Assembly (NCBI GenBank): GCA_035610835.1
Contig: CM069452.1
Span: forward strand, 7,583,109 to 7,647,108
Origin: Ophiura sarsii
Taxonomy: Eukaryota > Echinodermata > Ophiuroidea > Amphilepidida > Ophiuridae
DNA: 64,000 nt
Reading direction: 5' to 3'
Shown: positions 12,022-23,619 of the stretch, one piece after another
Numbering within the stretch: position 1 is the first letter of the stretch
Layout: each line of letters begins with the position of its first letter
The notes under the pieces: model-generated
Told to the model about the DNA's origin: nothing
Databases searched by the model: none
What the model saw: the letters and a program-made list of their open reading frames with translations, nothing else
Position numbers and translations under genes: made by a program

Positions 12022-12514
12022 GGGAGCAGTTCCATTTATACGCGATAAATTTATCGCGACTGTATCGGGGCCTGATATGTTTTGGACCCGATGTTTTTCA
12101 AGTTGATTCGCGATAAAATAATCATCAGGCCCCGATAAAATAGACATCGGGGCCCGATACGAGGCCTCTGCCATACCCTGGGGTATGTTTAGCAAATAGA
12201 GCGGGACATTGTTTAGCAAATACACGAGGATAATACAATTTACGTTAAACATCCATAATTAATAACATTATCTCTAAAAACATGAAATGCTGAATTTGTA
12301 CCTTACAACTAGAATAAATAGCCCGAAGCTCTATTTACATACCGACCACTTATCTTTCGTTATATTTAAACAAACGGTAATACGCTACTCGATAAATAAT
12401 CCTTTGCTTCTCGCAACTGTTTGCGCTAAAAATCTCATCGGGGCCTGATAAAAAACCTCATCGGGGCCCGGAACATTCTCGCAATTTTTATCGCGTACAA
12501 ATGGAACTGCTCCC
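12022..12514. mobile_element. PIF/Harbinger-type MITE, copy 1
   Basis: 493 bases with TIR GGGAGCAGTTCCATTT on both ends and a TTA target duplication (12019-12021 and 12515-12517). GGG termini with a TWA duplication are the usual PIF/Harbinger features. Inside, atcggggcc and tcgcgataaa occur repeatedly. A second full copy lies inverted at 53586-54077. Confidence 0.85.
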
Positions 12515-12517
12515 TTA

Positions 12518-13127
12518 CTCCGTCAGGTATCAAATGTTGTTTACGGTAATAAAGATCGCATCCCGGCCCAACTTTTATCCATAGAGGTGCAGGCACAGGG
12601 TTCTCAATGGACCTACGGCACATAATCTCCTGGCCACAGTTCGACATACGTAGGCGCACTTCGATCAGGCTGCGCACGCATGCTTGAACTCACAAAATAC
12701 TGCCAACCAACAACACCAAAGCAACTGATTGGTCAAATTTAAACTGAAACCTTTTTAACGATCGTCACGCTGCGCCGTATCCACAAACGCAGTGCTCCCG
12801 CTGCGCCATAACCACCGACGCAGTGGGCGTGATGGTGCGTGGAAAAGCTCATGAGTTTTTCAGTTCCCACGTTTGAGCACCAACCAATCAGAGCCTTGAG
12901 GTCGAGATGACGTAGTGCGCACAACGGATAACCACGGGACTGCTTCATCAATATTGGTGCTATTTTGACAAATGAGGTGCCCAATTGCGCGGGGGAAATG
13001 TCTGTTCTTTCCCACTTGTTGAATTTCTTAAGGGTTCTAAGAATTAAACGCAGGGTGCCTCGAAAAAAAGTGGATACCTTATTTTTGGGCAGTGTTTGTT
13101 CGTGATTTGATTCATCTTAATGAAAAT
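12518..13127. other. Unassigned sequence
   Basis: Moderately GC-rich around 12540-12990, then AT-rich. No supported gene. Open frames on the minus strand here have no recognisable domain. Confidence 0.55.
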
Positions 13128-13306
13128 ACTCGAAACCACCACGTCAATGAATAATTTAGATACAGTGGTCACAATTGCTTTGCTGCATGCGTCATTAGTG
13201 CTACACAATATCGCTCTACTGTTGTATTTCGCAATTAGTAAATTAGTACTGACAAATTAGCATGGTGATTGATTTGTCTGTTATGGCTTATGATTAATTG
13301 ATTATA
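13128..13306. repeat. Dispersed repeat, left part
   Basis: Starts tcgaaaccaccacgtcaatg and matches 57990-58130 over about 105 bases. A matching right-hand block (atgtatctctcagaaaataa, 14932-14990) recurs at 61049-61105. The two copies look like the same unidentified element, split here by a mariner-type insertion and there by a Penelope-like element. Confidence 0.65.
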
Positions 13307-14677
13307 CGAGGGGCAGTCAATAAATAATGCAAGTGATCATGGTATGGGATGCATGAGTGATTCTATTGAGGGGATAATGTGATCAATACAAAGTATGAAC
13401 CTTTGTCTTTCAAACAATACACTTTTGGATTGTTAGATACCTTTGGTTATGTAACGTCATTAACATAAACACAATAGGTTTCAGACACTGACTGAAATCT
13501 GTCAATTATTTGGCTGGATATGTAATATGTTGAATATGGGTTGATTGATACATTTGCGTATATCTCGAGAATGCAAGCATAAAAACAGATAACACTTGGC
13601 ACATAGTTAGAATACACACTTATCTCTGTTTGACACTCTTTTTAGATCTGAATGCCTTAATACGAACAAGAAGGGACCATCTCAAATACGCTTTTATTTA
13701 GCAAAATCCGCAATAATATACCTTAGAAAACAACAAAGGATAAAGAACAATGGAGGGATTATAATTTAATAAATTGTTGTGGGATGTAAAGCAATAATAG
13801 TGGGGATTTCAAAAGGAGCTGTTCATAAAATTTCCTCAAACCATTGAAATTATATGACGATTACTGACACAATACATATCTAGTAGCTCTAAAGATAACA
13901 GTAATAAGAGAGGCTGTGGCAGCCATCTTTGATTGATACATTCCTGTATATCTTCGTTTTGACTATCACAATATGTTTACACATTGATTTAAGCATTTTT
14001 TATTATTTCTGATTAGAATTTGAAGGCACAGTAAGCTTTTATCTGGTAAATTTCATGATTTTAACCATTTTGGGCCCGTTTCAAAATTATCTGCCGTCTG
14101 CGCATGCGCATTCTTTCTGCAGGTTTCATGCGAATAAGTTCAGATACTTAGTTAACTATCATATGGAATCTTCCAAACTGGTTAATTGCTTGAATTTGTC
14201 CTAAATTGTTTGATTTTCCGCAATATTAGTGATTCACTGACTGGGCATTTTTAAATGAAAATTAGCTATTTGAAAGACTGATATTTGTATACCTTTTATT
14301 CAATTGCTTCTCCTTACTTTTCCCTCTTATACTACACATTCCAAATTACACAGGGATTAAAGTTATTATCTTTTGTATCATATTTACGCTAAATAAAATT
14401 CGGGATTTACCGGCTTCTGATGTCATGTTATGCCATTTCTTACCACGTGTTTCATAAAAACAATTCAAATTTCCCGCCAAATAACTGATTTAGCAGTGTC
14501 CCAAGTGTACTTACTTTGAGACAATGCTATGACGTCATAGTTCACACTTAAAAATCCAAAACTGTATTGTTTGAAAGACAAAGGTTCATACTTTGTATTG
14601 ATCACATTATCCCCTCAATAGAATCACTCATGCATCCCATACCATGATCACTTTCATTATTTACTGACTGCCCCTCG
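13307..14677. mobile_element. Mariner-type element, non-autonomous, 1.37 kb
   Basis: TIR CGAGGGGCAGTCAATAAATA at the left and TATTTACTGACTGCCCCTCG at the right. The inversion continues for over 130 bases (atgcatgagtgattctattg and its complement). TA on each side (13305-13306, 14678-14679). No transposase frame is seen. A partial copy lies at 24744-25012. Confidence 0.85.
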
Positions 14678-15222
14678 TATAACCCGATAAAATTCATCAC
14701 ACTATATTTCATCCTAAAACCGCTGGAGTTGGATAACCAACTCCAGTGTCAGTATCATTTTTTGAATTTAAACCATTGTTAAGCGTTCGTCCCATTCACT
14801 TGATCACGTAACCTCGTTCGCATATTTTAACCTGAATATTCGTGAATGCGGCCCGTGTCCAGCGTCGTCTGTTTGCCAATGTAGAAAGAAAACACGCCTT
14901 CTACGTGGACAAATCATCGGTCAAAGTTCATGTATCTCTCAGAAAATAATCTTTACGTATTTTGATTCATTATTATTAACAAAAAATAAAAATCTTTGGG
15001 CTCAGTTTGCCAGCAAACTGGATTAAAGCATTTTTTATGATATGATTTGGGTAAAATGTGCTATATTAATAATGTTAATGACGCACTTCATCAATGGCAA
15101 ATTCTATTCACTGAAGCATGTGATAAGCATGCACCTTTTAAAGAGAAAAATAAATAAAGGTTGTCTACCTGAATGGATGAATGGGGCCTTCATAAGACTG
15201 AGTAAAGATAGGGACTTTTAAT
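14678..15222. other. Unassigned sequence with short hairpin
   Basis: Contains a perfect hairpin at 14724-14747 (CTGGAGTTGG / CCAACTCCAG) and the right-hand part of the dispersed repeat (14932-14990). No gene is supported. Confidence 0.55.
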
Positions 15223-15520
15223 TTGCTAAGGCACATAACGACTTCTTCATGCTATCAACACCCAAATGCTGAGCTATTTTGGCCATATCTCAAGTCCGAA
15301 GGTAACAACATAGAGAAGATGATCATGCAAGGCATGATTGAAGGGAAGAGAAAGAAAGGCAGACCACGTTCCCGGTGGATTGATCAAATAAAACTGATTA
15401 CTGGACACCCTCTCCGTGATTGTTACTCCTTTGCTGAAAACCGTTATCTATGGCGTAATATCTGTAAGGTCACGAGCTGTCAGTCATGACAGGAACCAAC
15501 CAACCAACCAAGGCACATAA
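15223..15520 (+). pseudogene. LINE C-terminal fragment with CCAA tail
   Basis: The frame 15223-15489 carries a C-terminal signature known from non-LTR reverse transcriptases: MIMQGMIEGKRKKGRPRSRW followed by IDQIKLITGHPLRDC. It is followed directly by a stop and a short (CCAA)n run, as at LINE 3' ends. Everything upstream of the C-terminus is absent, so this is a 5'-truncated dead copy. Clade not resolved. Confidence 0.75.
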
Positions 15521-16489
15521 GACAAATAATCAGGAAAATTGGAATAAAGCTAAATCACTCAGAAATAAAGTAAACAATATGAGGTTTTACCTGAAAAAGA
15601 ACTATTGTAATGAAGCTGTAGTCAATAATATGCATGATAGTAAAAATCTTTAAAAAAGAATCTTTCTAAAAACAATTTAGAAAATTGTACCTAGCAAAAC
15701 TTTAAGTATACCAACATCAATTTCAAACAAAGATGACAAATGTTCAGAAAAATAGTAAAGTAATGGCAGATGAATTTAATAAGTACTTTACATCTATTGG
15801 TAATAAACTTGGTAGTAAATTTAATGAACATAATCATGTCGAATGTCCTTGTAATAGTGTTTGCTCTAGTCACATATTATGGAAAATAAGTTTAATTTTA
15901 TACAATATCAGCTGAGTTTGTCTTAAAACAAATATGTAACATGAATAATAATAAATCACCAGGATAAGATCAATTCAATGTCAGGTTGTTGAAATTGGCT
16001 GGACCCGTCATTTCAAATTGCCTTTCTCATATCAGCAACCTGTCCCTGAATGGATCTACTTTCCCTGATGAATGGAAGAAAGCTAAGGTAACACCAATAT
16101 TCAAATCTGGTGATAAAACCGATGTAGGTAATTTTAGACCCATCTCAGTTTTGCCAATTATCTCTAAAATTATTGAAAGGGCTGTTCATGATCAACTATA
16201 TGTTATATGATATATTTAACTAACGCAGGCTTATTATCTAATGCTCAATCTGGTTTTCGACCCAACCATTCCACTTCAACAACTTTACTTGATGTTCAAG
16301 ATTATATTTTGAAAAATATGGATAATGGGTATGTTACTGGTATATATATTGGCTGCCTGTTAGAACGCGCATTGAGTTCAAGATCTTGACTATTTATTGT
16401 ATATAAATGTTTCAATGATGGCGCGCCTTCTTATCTTAAGAAACTTACTTTTTTTAAAACGTTTATTGTTTATTACTATCACTTATATT

Positions 16490-16735
16490 TATATATGTTC
16501 ATAGTTTCATGTTCACATAATTTTCACATCATGTTTACATGTACATTGCATTATATTTACATGTATAACACATTTTCATATGCTTTCCAGCATGTTTACA
16601 TTGCATATCATTACATGTATAGCACATTTTCATATGCTTTTCAGCATTTTTACATTTTCACATTTCACATAATTTCATCGTGTGTACATTACATATCAAA
16701 ATACATGTATTACATCATGTTTACATTAAGGACCT
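16490..16735. repeat. Degenerate acatg-rich repeat inside the LINE
   Basis: Imperfect repetition of tttacatgta, acattttcatatgctttcag and related words over about 245 bases, interrupting the LINE C-terminal frame. An open frame covering it is compositional, not gene-like. Confidence 0.6.
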
Positions 16736-16984
16736 TACTAGTACTGTACATATGTACCTAAAAGATGTGGTCTTCGTTCTGCCTCTGACACTCGGATTCT
16801 CACTGTACCTAAAATTCGTCTCACTACCGCCAAGAAAGGATTTTATGCCTCCGGCCCATTTCTGTGGAACAATTTACCTCGTCACATCAGGCATGCCTCA
16901 TCACTGACTCAATTTAAGAAGATGTTAAAAACTCACTTGTTCCACCGTCATAGTGCGAGTGATGTTTAACACTGTTTTTTTAAA

Positions 16985-17035
16985 AATAATATATAGACTC
17001 GGACAAACTGGCGAGAATTAAATTAACAAAGACCT
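16985..17035 (-). mobile_element. SINE tail fragment
   Basis: atatagactcggacaaactg matches the tails of the tRNA-derived SINEs at 39305-39425 and 40975-41103. Only the tail is present here, with no tRNA-like head. Confidence 0.55.
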
Positions 17036-17639
17036 TAACATTTTTGTTTTTTTAATTTTATGTTTTAATTTTGTTAAGCGCTGTGGTACCATTGTACAGG
17101 GTGGTTCAATAAAACAATCAGTTTTTTGAAGCCATTTTTTGTTGTTGAAATTCTGTAGGTTTAAATAAAAAATTAAAAAATATTTATCAACTATATGATC
17201 TTGACCATCTATGCTGAAAATATCTTTACAAATAACATTACGGTTGCAAAATAACAGCTATTTGAACAACGTCTGTCCCATTTCACTCTGTCCACGGGTA
17301 CTGATTTCGCGACGTTACATTGAATACTGAATGATGAATTGCTTGCAATTAATCTAAGATTTGAAGATCCCGCCAGGTGAAACCAGTGTAATTGTTAACA
17401 TCTTAACTCTATCTATTCAACAGGTGTGAAATCAATACGTAATAATAATACCACTAGTGACCCTAATTAGAATTATTGATTTTCATAGATTGGAAGTGTA
17501 ATTGTCTATACTCTATGCCTTAAAAAACGGTCGATGAAAGCTGTTCGAGCATGAATACGCGATGAAAATATCAAATATTGTAATCACTCATTTTAATAGA
17601 AATGCGTTCCTACGGTGGCCCTGAAGGGTCATGACGAGT

Positions 17640-18641
17640 TAACCAGATGATGACATGACGAGATAAATGACGAGATAATTGCGAGATAATTTACAGATTA
17701 CGTGATAATTGACGAGATAAATGCGAGATAATTTACAGATGACGTGATAATTGACGAGATGACGAGATAAATTACAGATGACGTGATAATTGACGAGATA
17801 ATTGCGAGATAATTTACAGATGACGTGATAATTGACGAGATAATTGCGAGATAATTTACAGATGACGTGATAATTGACGAGATGACGAGATAATTTACAG
17901 ATGACGTGATAGTAGACGAGATAATTGCGAGATAATTTACAGATGACGTGATAACTGACGAGATAATTGCGAGATAATTTACAGATGACGTGATAATTGA
18001 CGAGATAATTGCGAGATAATTTACAGATGACGTGATAATTGACTACATAATTGCGAGATAATTTACAGATGACGTGATAATTGACGAGATGACGAGATAA
18101 TTTACAGATGACGTGATAATTGACTACATAATTGCGAGATAATTTACAGATGACGTGATAATTGACGAGATGACGAGATAATTTACAGATGACGTGATAG
18201 TTGACGAGATAATTGCGAGATAATTTACAGATGACGTGATAATTGACTACATAATTGCGAGATAATTTACAGATGACGTGATAATTGACTACATAATTGC
18301 GAGATAATTTACAGATGACGTGATAATTGTCGAGATGACGAGATAATTTACAGATGACGTGATAATTGACTACATAATTGCGAGATAATTTACAGATGAC
18401 GTGATAATTGACTACATAATTGCGAGATAATTTACAGATGACGTGATAATTGACTACATAATTGCGAGATAATTTACAGATGACGTGATAATTGACGAGA
18501 TGACGAGATAATTTACAGATGACGTGATAGTTGACGAGATAATTGCGAGATAATTTACAGATGACGTGATAACTGACGAGATAATTGCGAGATAATTTAC
18601 AGATGACGTGATAATTGACGAGATAATTGCGAGATAATTTA
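17640..18641. repeat. Satellite array 1, 42/39-bp units
   Basis: About 24 head-to-tail units. The 42-bp form reads gacgagataattgcgagata + atttacagatgacgtgataatt; the 39-bp form has gacgagatgacgagataatt at its start. Variant units carry gactacataattgcg. All units are multiples of three, which leaves a 349-codon open frame on the minus strand that is only repeat translation. Confidence 0.95.
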
Positions 18642-19222
18642 CGGTCGATGAAAGCTGTTCGAGCATAAATACGCGATGAAAATATCAAATATTTTAATCA
18701 CTCATTTTAATAGAAATGCGTTCCTACGGTGGCCCTGAAGGGTCATGACGAGTTAACCAGATGATGACATGACGAGATAAATGACGAGATAATTGCGAGA
18801 TAATTTACAGATTACGTGATAATTGACGAGATAAATGCGAGATAATTTACAGATGACGTGATAATTGACGAGATGACGAGATAAATTACAGATGACGTGA
18901 TAATTGACTACATAATTGCGAGATAATTTACAGATGACGTGATAATTGTCGAGATGACGAGATAATTTACAGATGACGTGATAATTGACTACATAATTGC
19001 GAGATAATTTACAGATGACGTGATAATTGACTACATAATTGCGAGATAATTTACAGATGACGTGATAATTGACTACATAATTGCGAGATAATTTACAGAT
19101 GACGTGATAATTGACGAGATGACGAGATAATTTACAGATGACGTGATAATTGACTACATAATTGCGAGATAATTTACAGATGACGTGATAATTGACTACA
19201 TAATTGCGAGATAATTTACAGA
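18642..19222. repeat. Second leader plus satellite array 2
   Basis: 18642-18765 repeats the leader at 17529-17650 (cggtcgatgaaagctgttcg ... ggccctgaagggtcatgacg) almost exactly. A second, shorter array of the same 42/39-bp units follows. This arm therefore holds a ~1.1-kb leader-plus-array unit duplicated in tandem. Confidence 0.9.
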
Positions 19223-19375
19223 TAACAGTTTTGCCAATACCGCTATTTCGTCGCCCAATTGGGCTCCCTCTGATTTTGACTTGTGTGCCGCGTGTTGAAA
19301 AAGTGTGCTGTGGTTTGCTAAAAATTGGGCTACTCTCAACTCTGAGTCCGGGCTGTTCCTAACAGAGTAAGGCGT
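19223..19375. repeat. Inner tail block of left arm
   Basis: acagttttgccaataccgct through gttcctaacagagtaa. Reverse complement of 21841-22000. Links the satellite to the inner unique region on both sides of the palindrome. Confidence 0.8.
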
Positions 19376-21104
19376 GGCGTCGAAACAGAGCACGCGTCAG
19401 ACACTAGCTATTGTTGTGGAGAGGTCATAAACCCCAACTTGCATGTACATGATTGTATACATGTAGGGACGGTAATTACTGTTTTATTAATTAGCAGAAT
19501 AGTTCCCCTGTTGTTTCTAAAATTATTATTACCAGAATAATTTCTCCAAATTGTTAATGTTACATTATTTTTAATAATTTATTGTTCATCATTCCTTGTA
19601 AGATGTATGTTCGAAAGGTAAATAAAATGAATAAATTAACTAATAATGTTTAAAGCTGTATTTTTTACTAAATAATTACTATGTTGTGGCAAGTTGATGA
19701 ACTCCCGGATGAACTCTGCTCGCCCATAAACCATAATAGACTTGTTTTTAACAAAGGTAATACTGTGAATCTGAATCGCATCTTCAAAGTGTTGGCTATT
19801 TTAAATTTGACATAATATTATCATTTTCCACGCGGCTATTGGTTTTATTGTATAAAACAGATTTTTCAGAAACCTTTCCCAACTTTCCATGTCTATCTCA
19901 AGGATTACAGAACCAATACCAGGCATGTTTGTACTTATTTCCATGCATTTCTCTTGGTGATGCAAAAATGGTAATTTAATTCAACATTTTTGAAACATTT
20001 TGTAAAGTTTTGGAATGTCGTCTACAGATGCTTGCCGCGTGGAAAGTGTTAAACGGCTTTAGGTTGGTTATTTGTTGTCGTCTGAAACTTTGCCAGACCA
20101 TATTGCCATATACGGCGTAATATACAACCAATTGCCTTCAGATTTGGAGAAGTATTAGACACATAGGCCTAGTTGAGTTTAGGATATGAAACGAAATTGT
20201 AACCATGTCATCGTCTGTGTAAAAGTAGAGGTCAAAGTTCAAAATGTTTACGAAATAATTACTATTTTCGGCATGTTTAAGATCTTCGCACGACTATAAT
20301 TTGAATTATTTTAACAATGTAATAACATTGACATCCCCCAAGTGTTGGCAATTTATATTTGACCCAATAGTCACCTTATGAGATTAGTAAATGCTATAAT
20401 TTAACATGCCTAGTAGTATTGGTTCTGTAATTTTTTAGATAAGACTTTGAATAATTGGGAAATGTTTTTGAAAAATGTTTTGTAAATGGTAAAACTATAG
20501 TTACAACCATGTAGAAAGTGTTAAATTCAAATATTTACGTTAACATATTCGAAGACAATTTAGCGCGCCTGAAACACATCATTTTGCACTACAAAAAGTT
20601 GGAGGGTATCAAGTGTACCTGCTTTCGGACTAAATAAAATAGCTATATTTAAAATACCAATTGTAGTCTGCTTAAATTTAGAAATTCAAACGGGAAAGTA
20701 TAAAATTGAAGCATCTAACAACAAAACATTTATTCAATAAATTAGATTAATTTGAAGAATAGGCGCCACGCGGCAAAAACTATGTCGGGCGGTAACTGAG
20801 ATTTAATCAAATTATCGTAAAGAAAGACATTACAGTTTTATTCCGTAAAATCTTTACAGAACTGGAATTATATTCGATTCTTCGAATAATAAAGAATGTT
20901 GTTTATCATTCCTATGAATTAATACTTCAAGGTCAATTTCAAATGTTTATCAAAGACATTTCGATAAGATTGTGAACATCCTGATAAAAGCAGGTTTATT
21001 ATAGTATGTACCGAAGCCTACCAATATTGCTTTAAAAGTATTTCAATAATTCGCCATCATCATGTTTAATCTGAGACTAATTAGTCTCAGGTTTAATTAA
21101 TATA
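19376..21104. other. Inner AT-rich region
   Basis: No gene. Contains an inverted pair (about 19860-19980 with 20390-20490; cagaaacctttcccaacttt-like), a further relative at 56060-56250, and a perfect 20-bp palindrome at 21071-21090 (CTGAGACTAATTAGTCTCAG). A short block near 20030 (ttgccgcgtggaaagtgtta) resembles 1799-1818. Confidence 0.6.
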
Positions 21105-21845
21105 TAATAGAGTAAGTTGCTATCTTCAGTAGATAGCCAATCTATCAAAGTAAATTGCTATTTTCAGTGATAGCAAGTCTATCAGAGTAAGTTGCTATCT
21201 TCAGTAGACACCAAGTCTATTAGAGTAAGTTGCTATCTTTAGTAGATAGCAAATCTATCAGAGTAAATTGCTATCTTTAGTTATAGCACGTCTATCAGAG
21301 TAAGTTGCTATCTTCAGTAGACACCAAGTCTAGAGTAAGTTGCTATCTTCAGTTGATTGCAAATCTATCAGAGTAAATTGCTATCTTCAGTGATAGCAAG
21401 TCTATCAGAGTAAGTTGCTATCACTGAAGATAACAATTTACTCTGATATATTTGCTATCTACTGAAGATAGCAACTTACTCTGATATACTTGCTATCTAC
21501 TGAAGATAGCATAGATAGCAACTTATTCTGATATATAATACTTGCTATCTACTGAAGATAGCAATATACTCTGATACACTTGCTATCTACTGAAGAAAGC
21601 AATTTACTCTAATAAACTTGCTATCTACTGAAGATAGCAACTTAATCTGATAGACTTGCTATTTAATGTACTGAAGATAGCAACTTACTCTGATATACTT
21701 GGTGTCTACTGAGATAGCAGCTTACTCTGATAGACTTGCTATCTACTGAATAAAGCAACTCACTGTGATTACTTGCTATCTACTGAAGATAGCATAGATA
21801 GCAACTTATTCTGATAGACTTGGCATCGAATGAAGGAAGCAATTT
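21105..21845. repeat. Self-complementary tandem array, ~40-45-bp units
   Basis: The first half (21105-21425) repeats tatcagagtaagttgctatc + ttcagtagatagcaagtc. The second half (21425-21845) repeats the reverse complement (gatagcaacttactctgata ...). The array can therefore fold on itself around 21420. Unit lengths vary and some are partly deleted. No coding potential. Confidence 0.9.
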
Positions 21846-21984
21846 ACTCTGTTAGGAACCGCCCGAAATAACTCCGAGTTGAAGGTAGCCCAATTTTTAG
21901 CAAACCACACCACAGCTTTTCAACACGCGGCGCACTAGTCAAAATCAAAAGTAGCCCAATTGGGCGACGAAATCGTGGTATTGG

Positions 21985-23035
21985 CAAAACTGTTATCTGT
22001 AAATTATCTCGCAATTATGTAGTCAATTATCACGTCATCTGTAAATTATCTCGTCATCTCGTCAATTATCACGTCATCTGTAAATTATCTCGCAATTATG
22101 TAGTCAATTATCACGTCATCTGTAAATTATCTCGCAATTATGTAGTCAATTATTACGTCATCTGTAAATTATCTCGTCATCTCGACAATTATCACGTCAT
22201 CTGTAAATTATCTCGCAATTATCTCGTCAATTATCACGTCATCTGTAAATTATCTCGCAATTATCTCGTCAGTTATCACGTCATCTGTAAATTATCTCGC
22301 AATTATCTCGTCAACTATCACGTCATCTGTAAATTATCTCGTCATCTCGTCAATTATCACGTCATCTGTAAATTATCTCGCAATTATCTCGTCAATTATC
22401 ACGTCATCTGTAAATTATCTCGCAATTATCTCGTCAGTTATCACGTCATCTGTAAATTATCTCGCAATTATCTCGTCAACTATCACGCCATCTGTAAATT
22501 ATCTCGTCATCTCGTCAATTATCACGTCATCTGTAAATTATCTCGCAATTATCTCGTCAATTATCACGTCATCTGTAAATTATCTCGCAATTATCTCGTC
22601 AGTTATCACGTCATCTGTAAATTATGTCGCAATTATCTCGTCAACTATCACGTCATCTGTAAATTATCTCGTCATCTCGTCAATTATCACGTCATCTGTA
22701 AATTATCTCGCAATTATCTCGTCAATTATCACGTCATCTGTAAATTATCTCGCAATTATCTCGTCAGTTATCACGTCATCTGTAAATTATCTCGCAATTA
22801 TCTCGTCAACTATCACGTCATCTGTAAATTATCTCGCAATTATCTCGTCAATTATCACGTCATCTGTAAATTATCTCGCAATTATCTCGTCAATTATCAC
22901 GTCATCTGTAATTCATCTCGTCATCTCGTCAATTATCACGTCATCTGTAAATTATCTCGCAATTATCTCGTCAATTATCACGTCATCTGTAAATTATCTC
23001 GCAATTATCTCGTCATTTATCTCGTCATGTCATCA
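21985..23035. repeat. Satellite array 3, inverted relative to arrays 1 and 2
   Basis: About 25 units of the 42/39-bp repeat in opposite orientation (ttacagatgac reads gtcatctgtaa), ending at 23036-23075 with the inverted leader (ctggttaactcgtcatgacc). Regular higher-order patterns occur, for example ...tcaattatc, ...tcagttatc, ...tcaactatc cycling every few units. Confidence 0.95.
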
Positions 23036-23240
23036 TCTGGTTAACTCGTCATGACCCTTCAGGGCCACCGTACGTTCCATATAAAAGTGACGATACCATT
23101 TAATGTTTATCTTGCTGGTCATTTTCCGTAGACTTACCCGTGGACAAAGAGATTTTGGAGAGATTCTCTTCAAATAGCTATCATTTTGTCACCATAGCAT
23201 CATTAACATTGAGATTTTCAGCATAGATGGCCAAGATGAT

Positions 23241-23615
23241 ATTTTTGAGGAATATGTAAAAAAGAAAATTTAAAAATCCCACAATTTTGATGGCGGGATT
23301 TAGGTATAAGAGATAGATCCGAGAGGCTATAGAAATCAGGAAGAAGGGGACCTCAACGATGAACCGCGACGAGGGGCAATACTACCTCACTCACGTTTTT
23401 GATGATCTATTATCATCTGGCAAAAAATCCCCAGATGATAAATCAACTGGCAACTCCAAGAATGCAAAAAGCGTCATGAGTCGTCAAGATCATCACTACC
23501 ACAAGTGTTGACAAAGGATACAGTTGTGTCCGAAACGTACACGTGAGTACTTACACTGGATCAGTATAATGAATCTTCCATATTATATTACAATCAACGA
23601 TCCTTATGAACCTTT
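23241..23615. other. Unassigned sequence
   Basis: No gene, repeat end or RNA feature that I can support. Confidence 0.5.
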
Positions 23616-23619
23616 TTGG

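Larger units (their letters stand above)
15530..17110 (+). pseudogene. CR1/L2-type LINE with internal deletion
   Basis: Two parts of a non-LTR retrotransposon are present. 15530-16389 carries the connection and N-terminal RT region, including FPDEWKKAKVTPIFKSGDK and NFRPISVLPIISKIIERAVH, then QSGFRPNHSTSTTLLDV. The catalytic palm is missing. From about 16345 the C-terminal region follows (RIEFKILT.YKCFNDGAPSYL, then RILTVPKIRL and LWNNLPRHIRHASSLTQFKK). A 250-base AT-rich block at 16490-16735 interrupts the C-terminal part. The 3' end near 17080 has the aagcgctgtggtacc type tail. Stops and frameshifts throughout. Confidence 0.8.
17205..23240. repeat. 6-kb imperfect palindrome
   Basis: Left arm 17205-19375 and right arm 21840-23240 are reverse complements in blocks: the outer flank (gaccatctatgctgaaaatatc / gatattttcagcatagatgg), a leader (ggccctgaagggtcatgacg), a satellite array, and an inner tail (cgtcgcccaattgggct through gttcctaacagagtaa). 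The arms are not colinear everywhere: 17300-17590 has no partner, and the left arm carries the leader twice. It may be one large foldback transposon or two copies of one element inserted in opposite orientation. Confidence 0.8.

Noticed and set aside
17639..18688. 349-codon open frame on the minus strand
   Set aside because: It is a straight translation of the 42/39-bp satellite; the length comes from unit sizes divisible by three, and there is no domain or start context.
21071..21090. Perfect 20-bp palindrome as a regulatory site
   Set aside because: No gene nearby and no known factor motif; kept only as a note in the surrounding region.
17640..23035. Regular repeats of about 40 bp that could suggest a CRISPR array
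   Set aside because: Units are directly adjacent with no unique spacers, the genome is eukaryotic and there are no cas genes.
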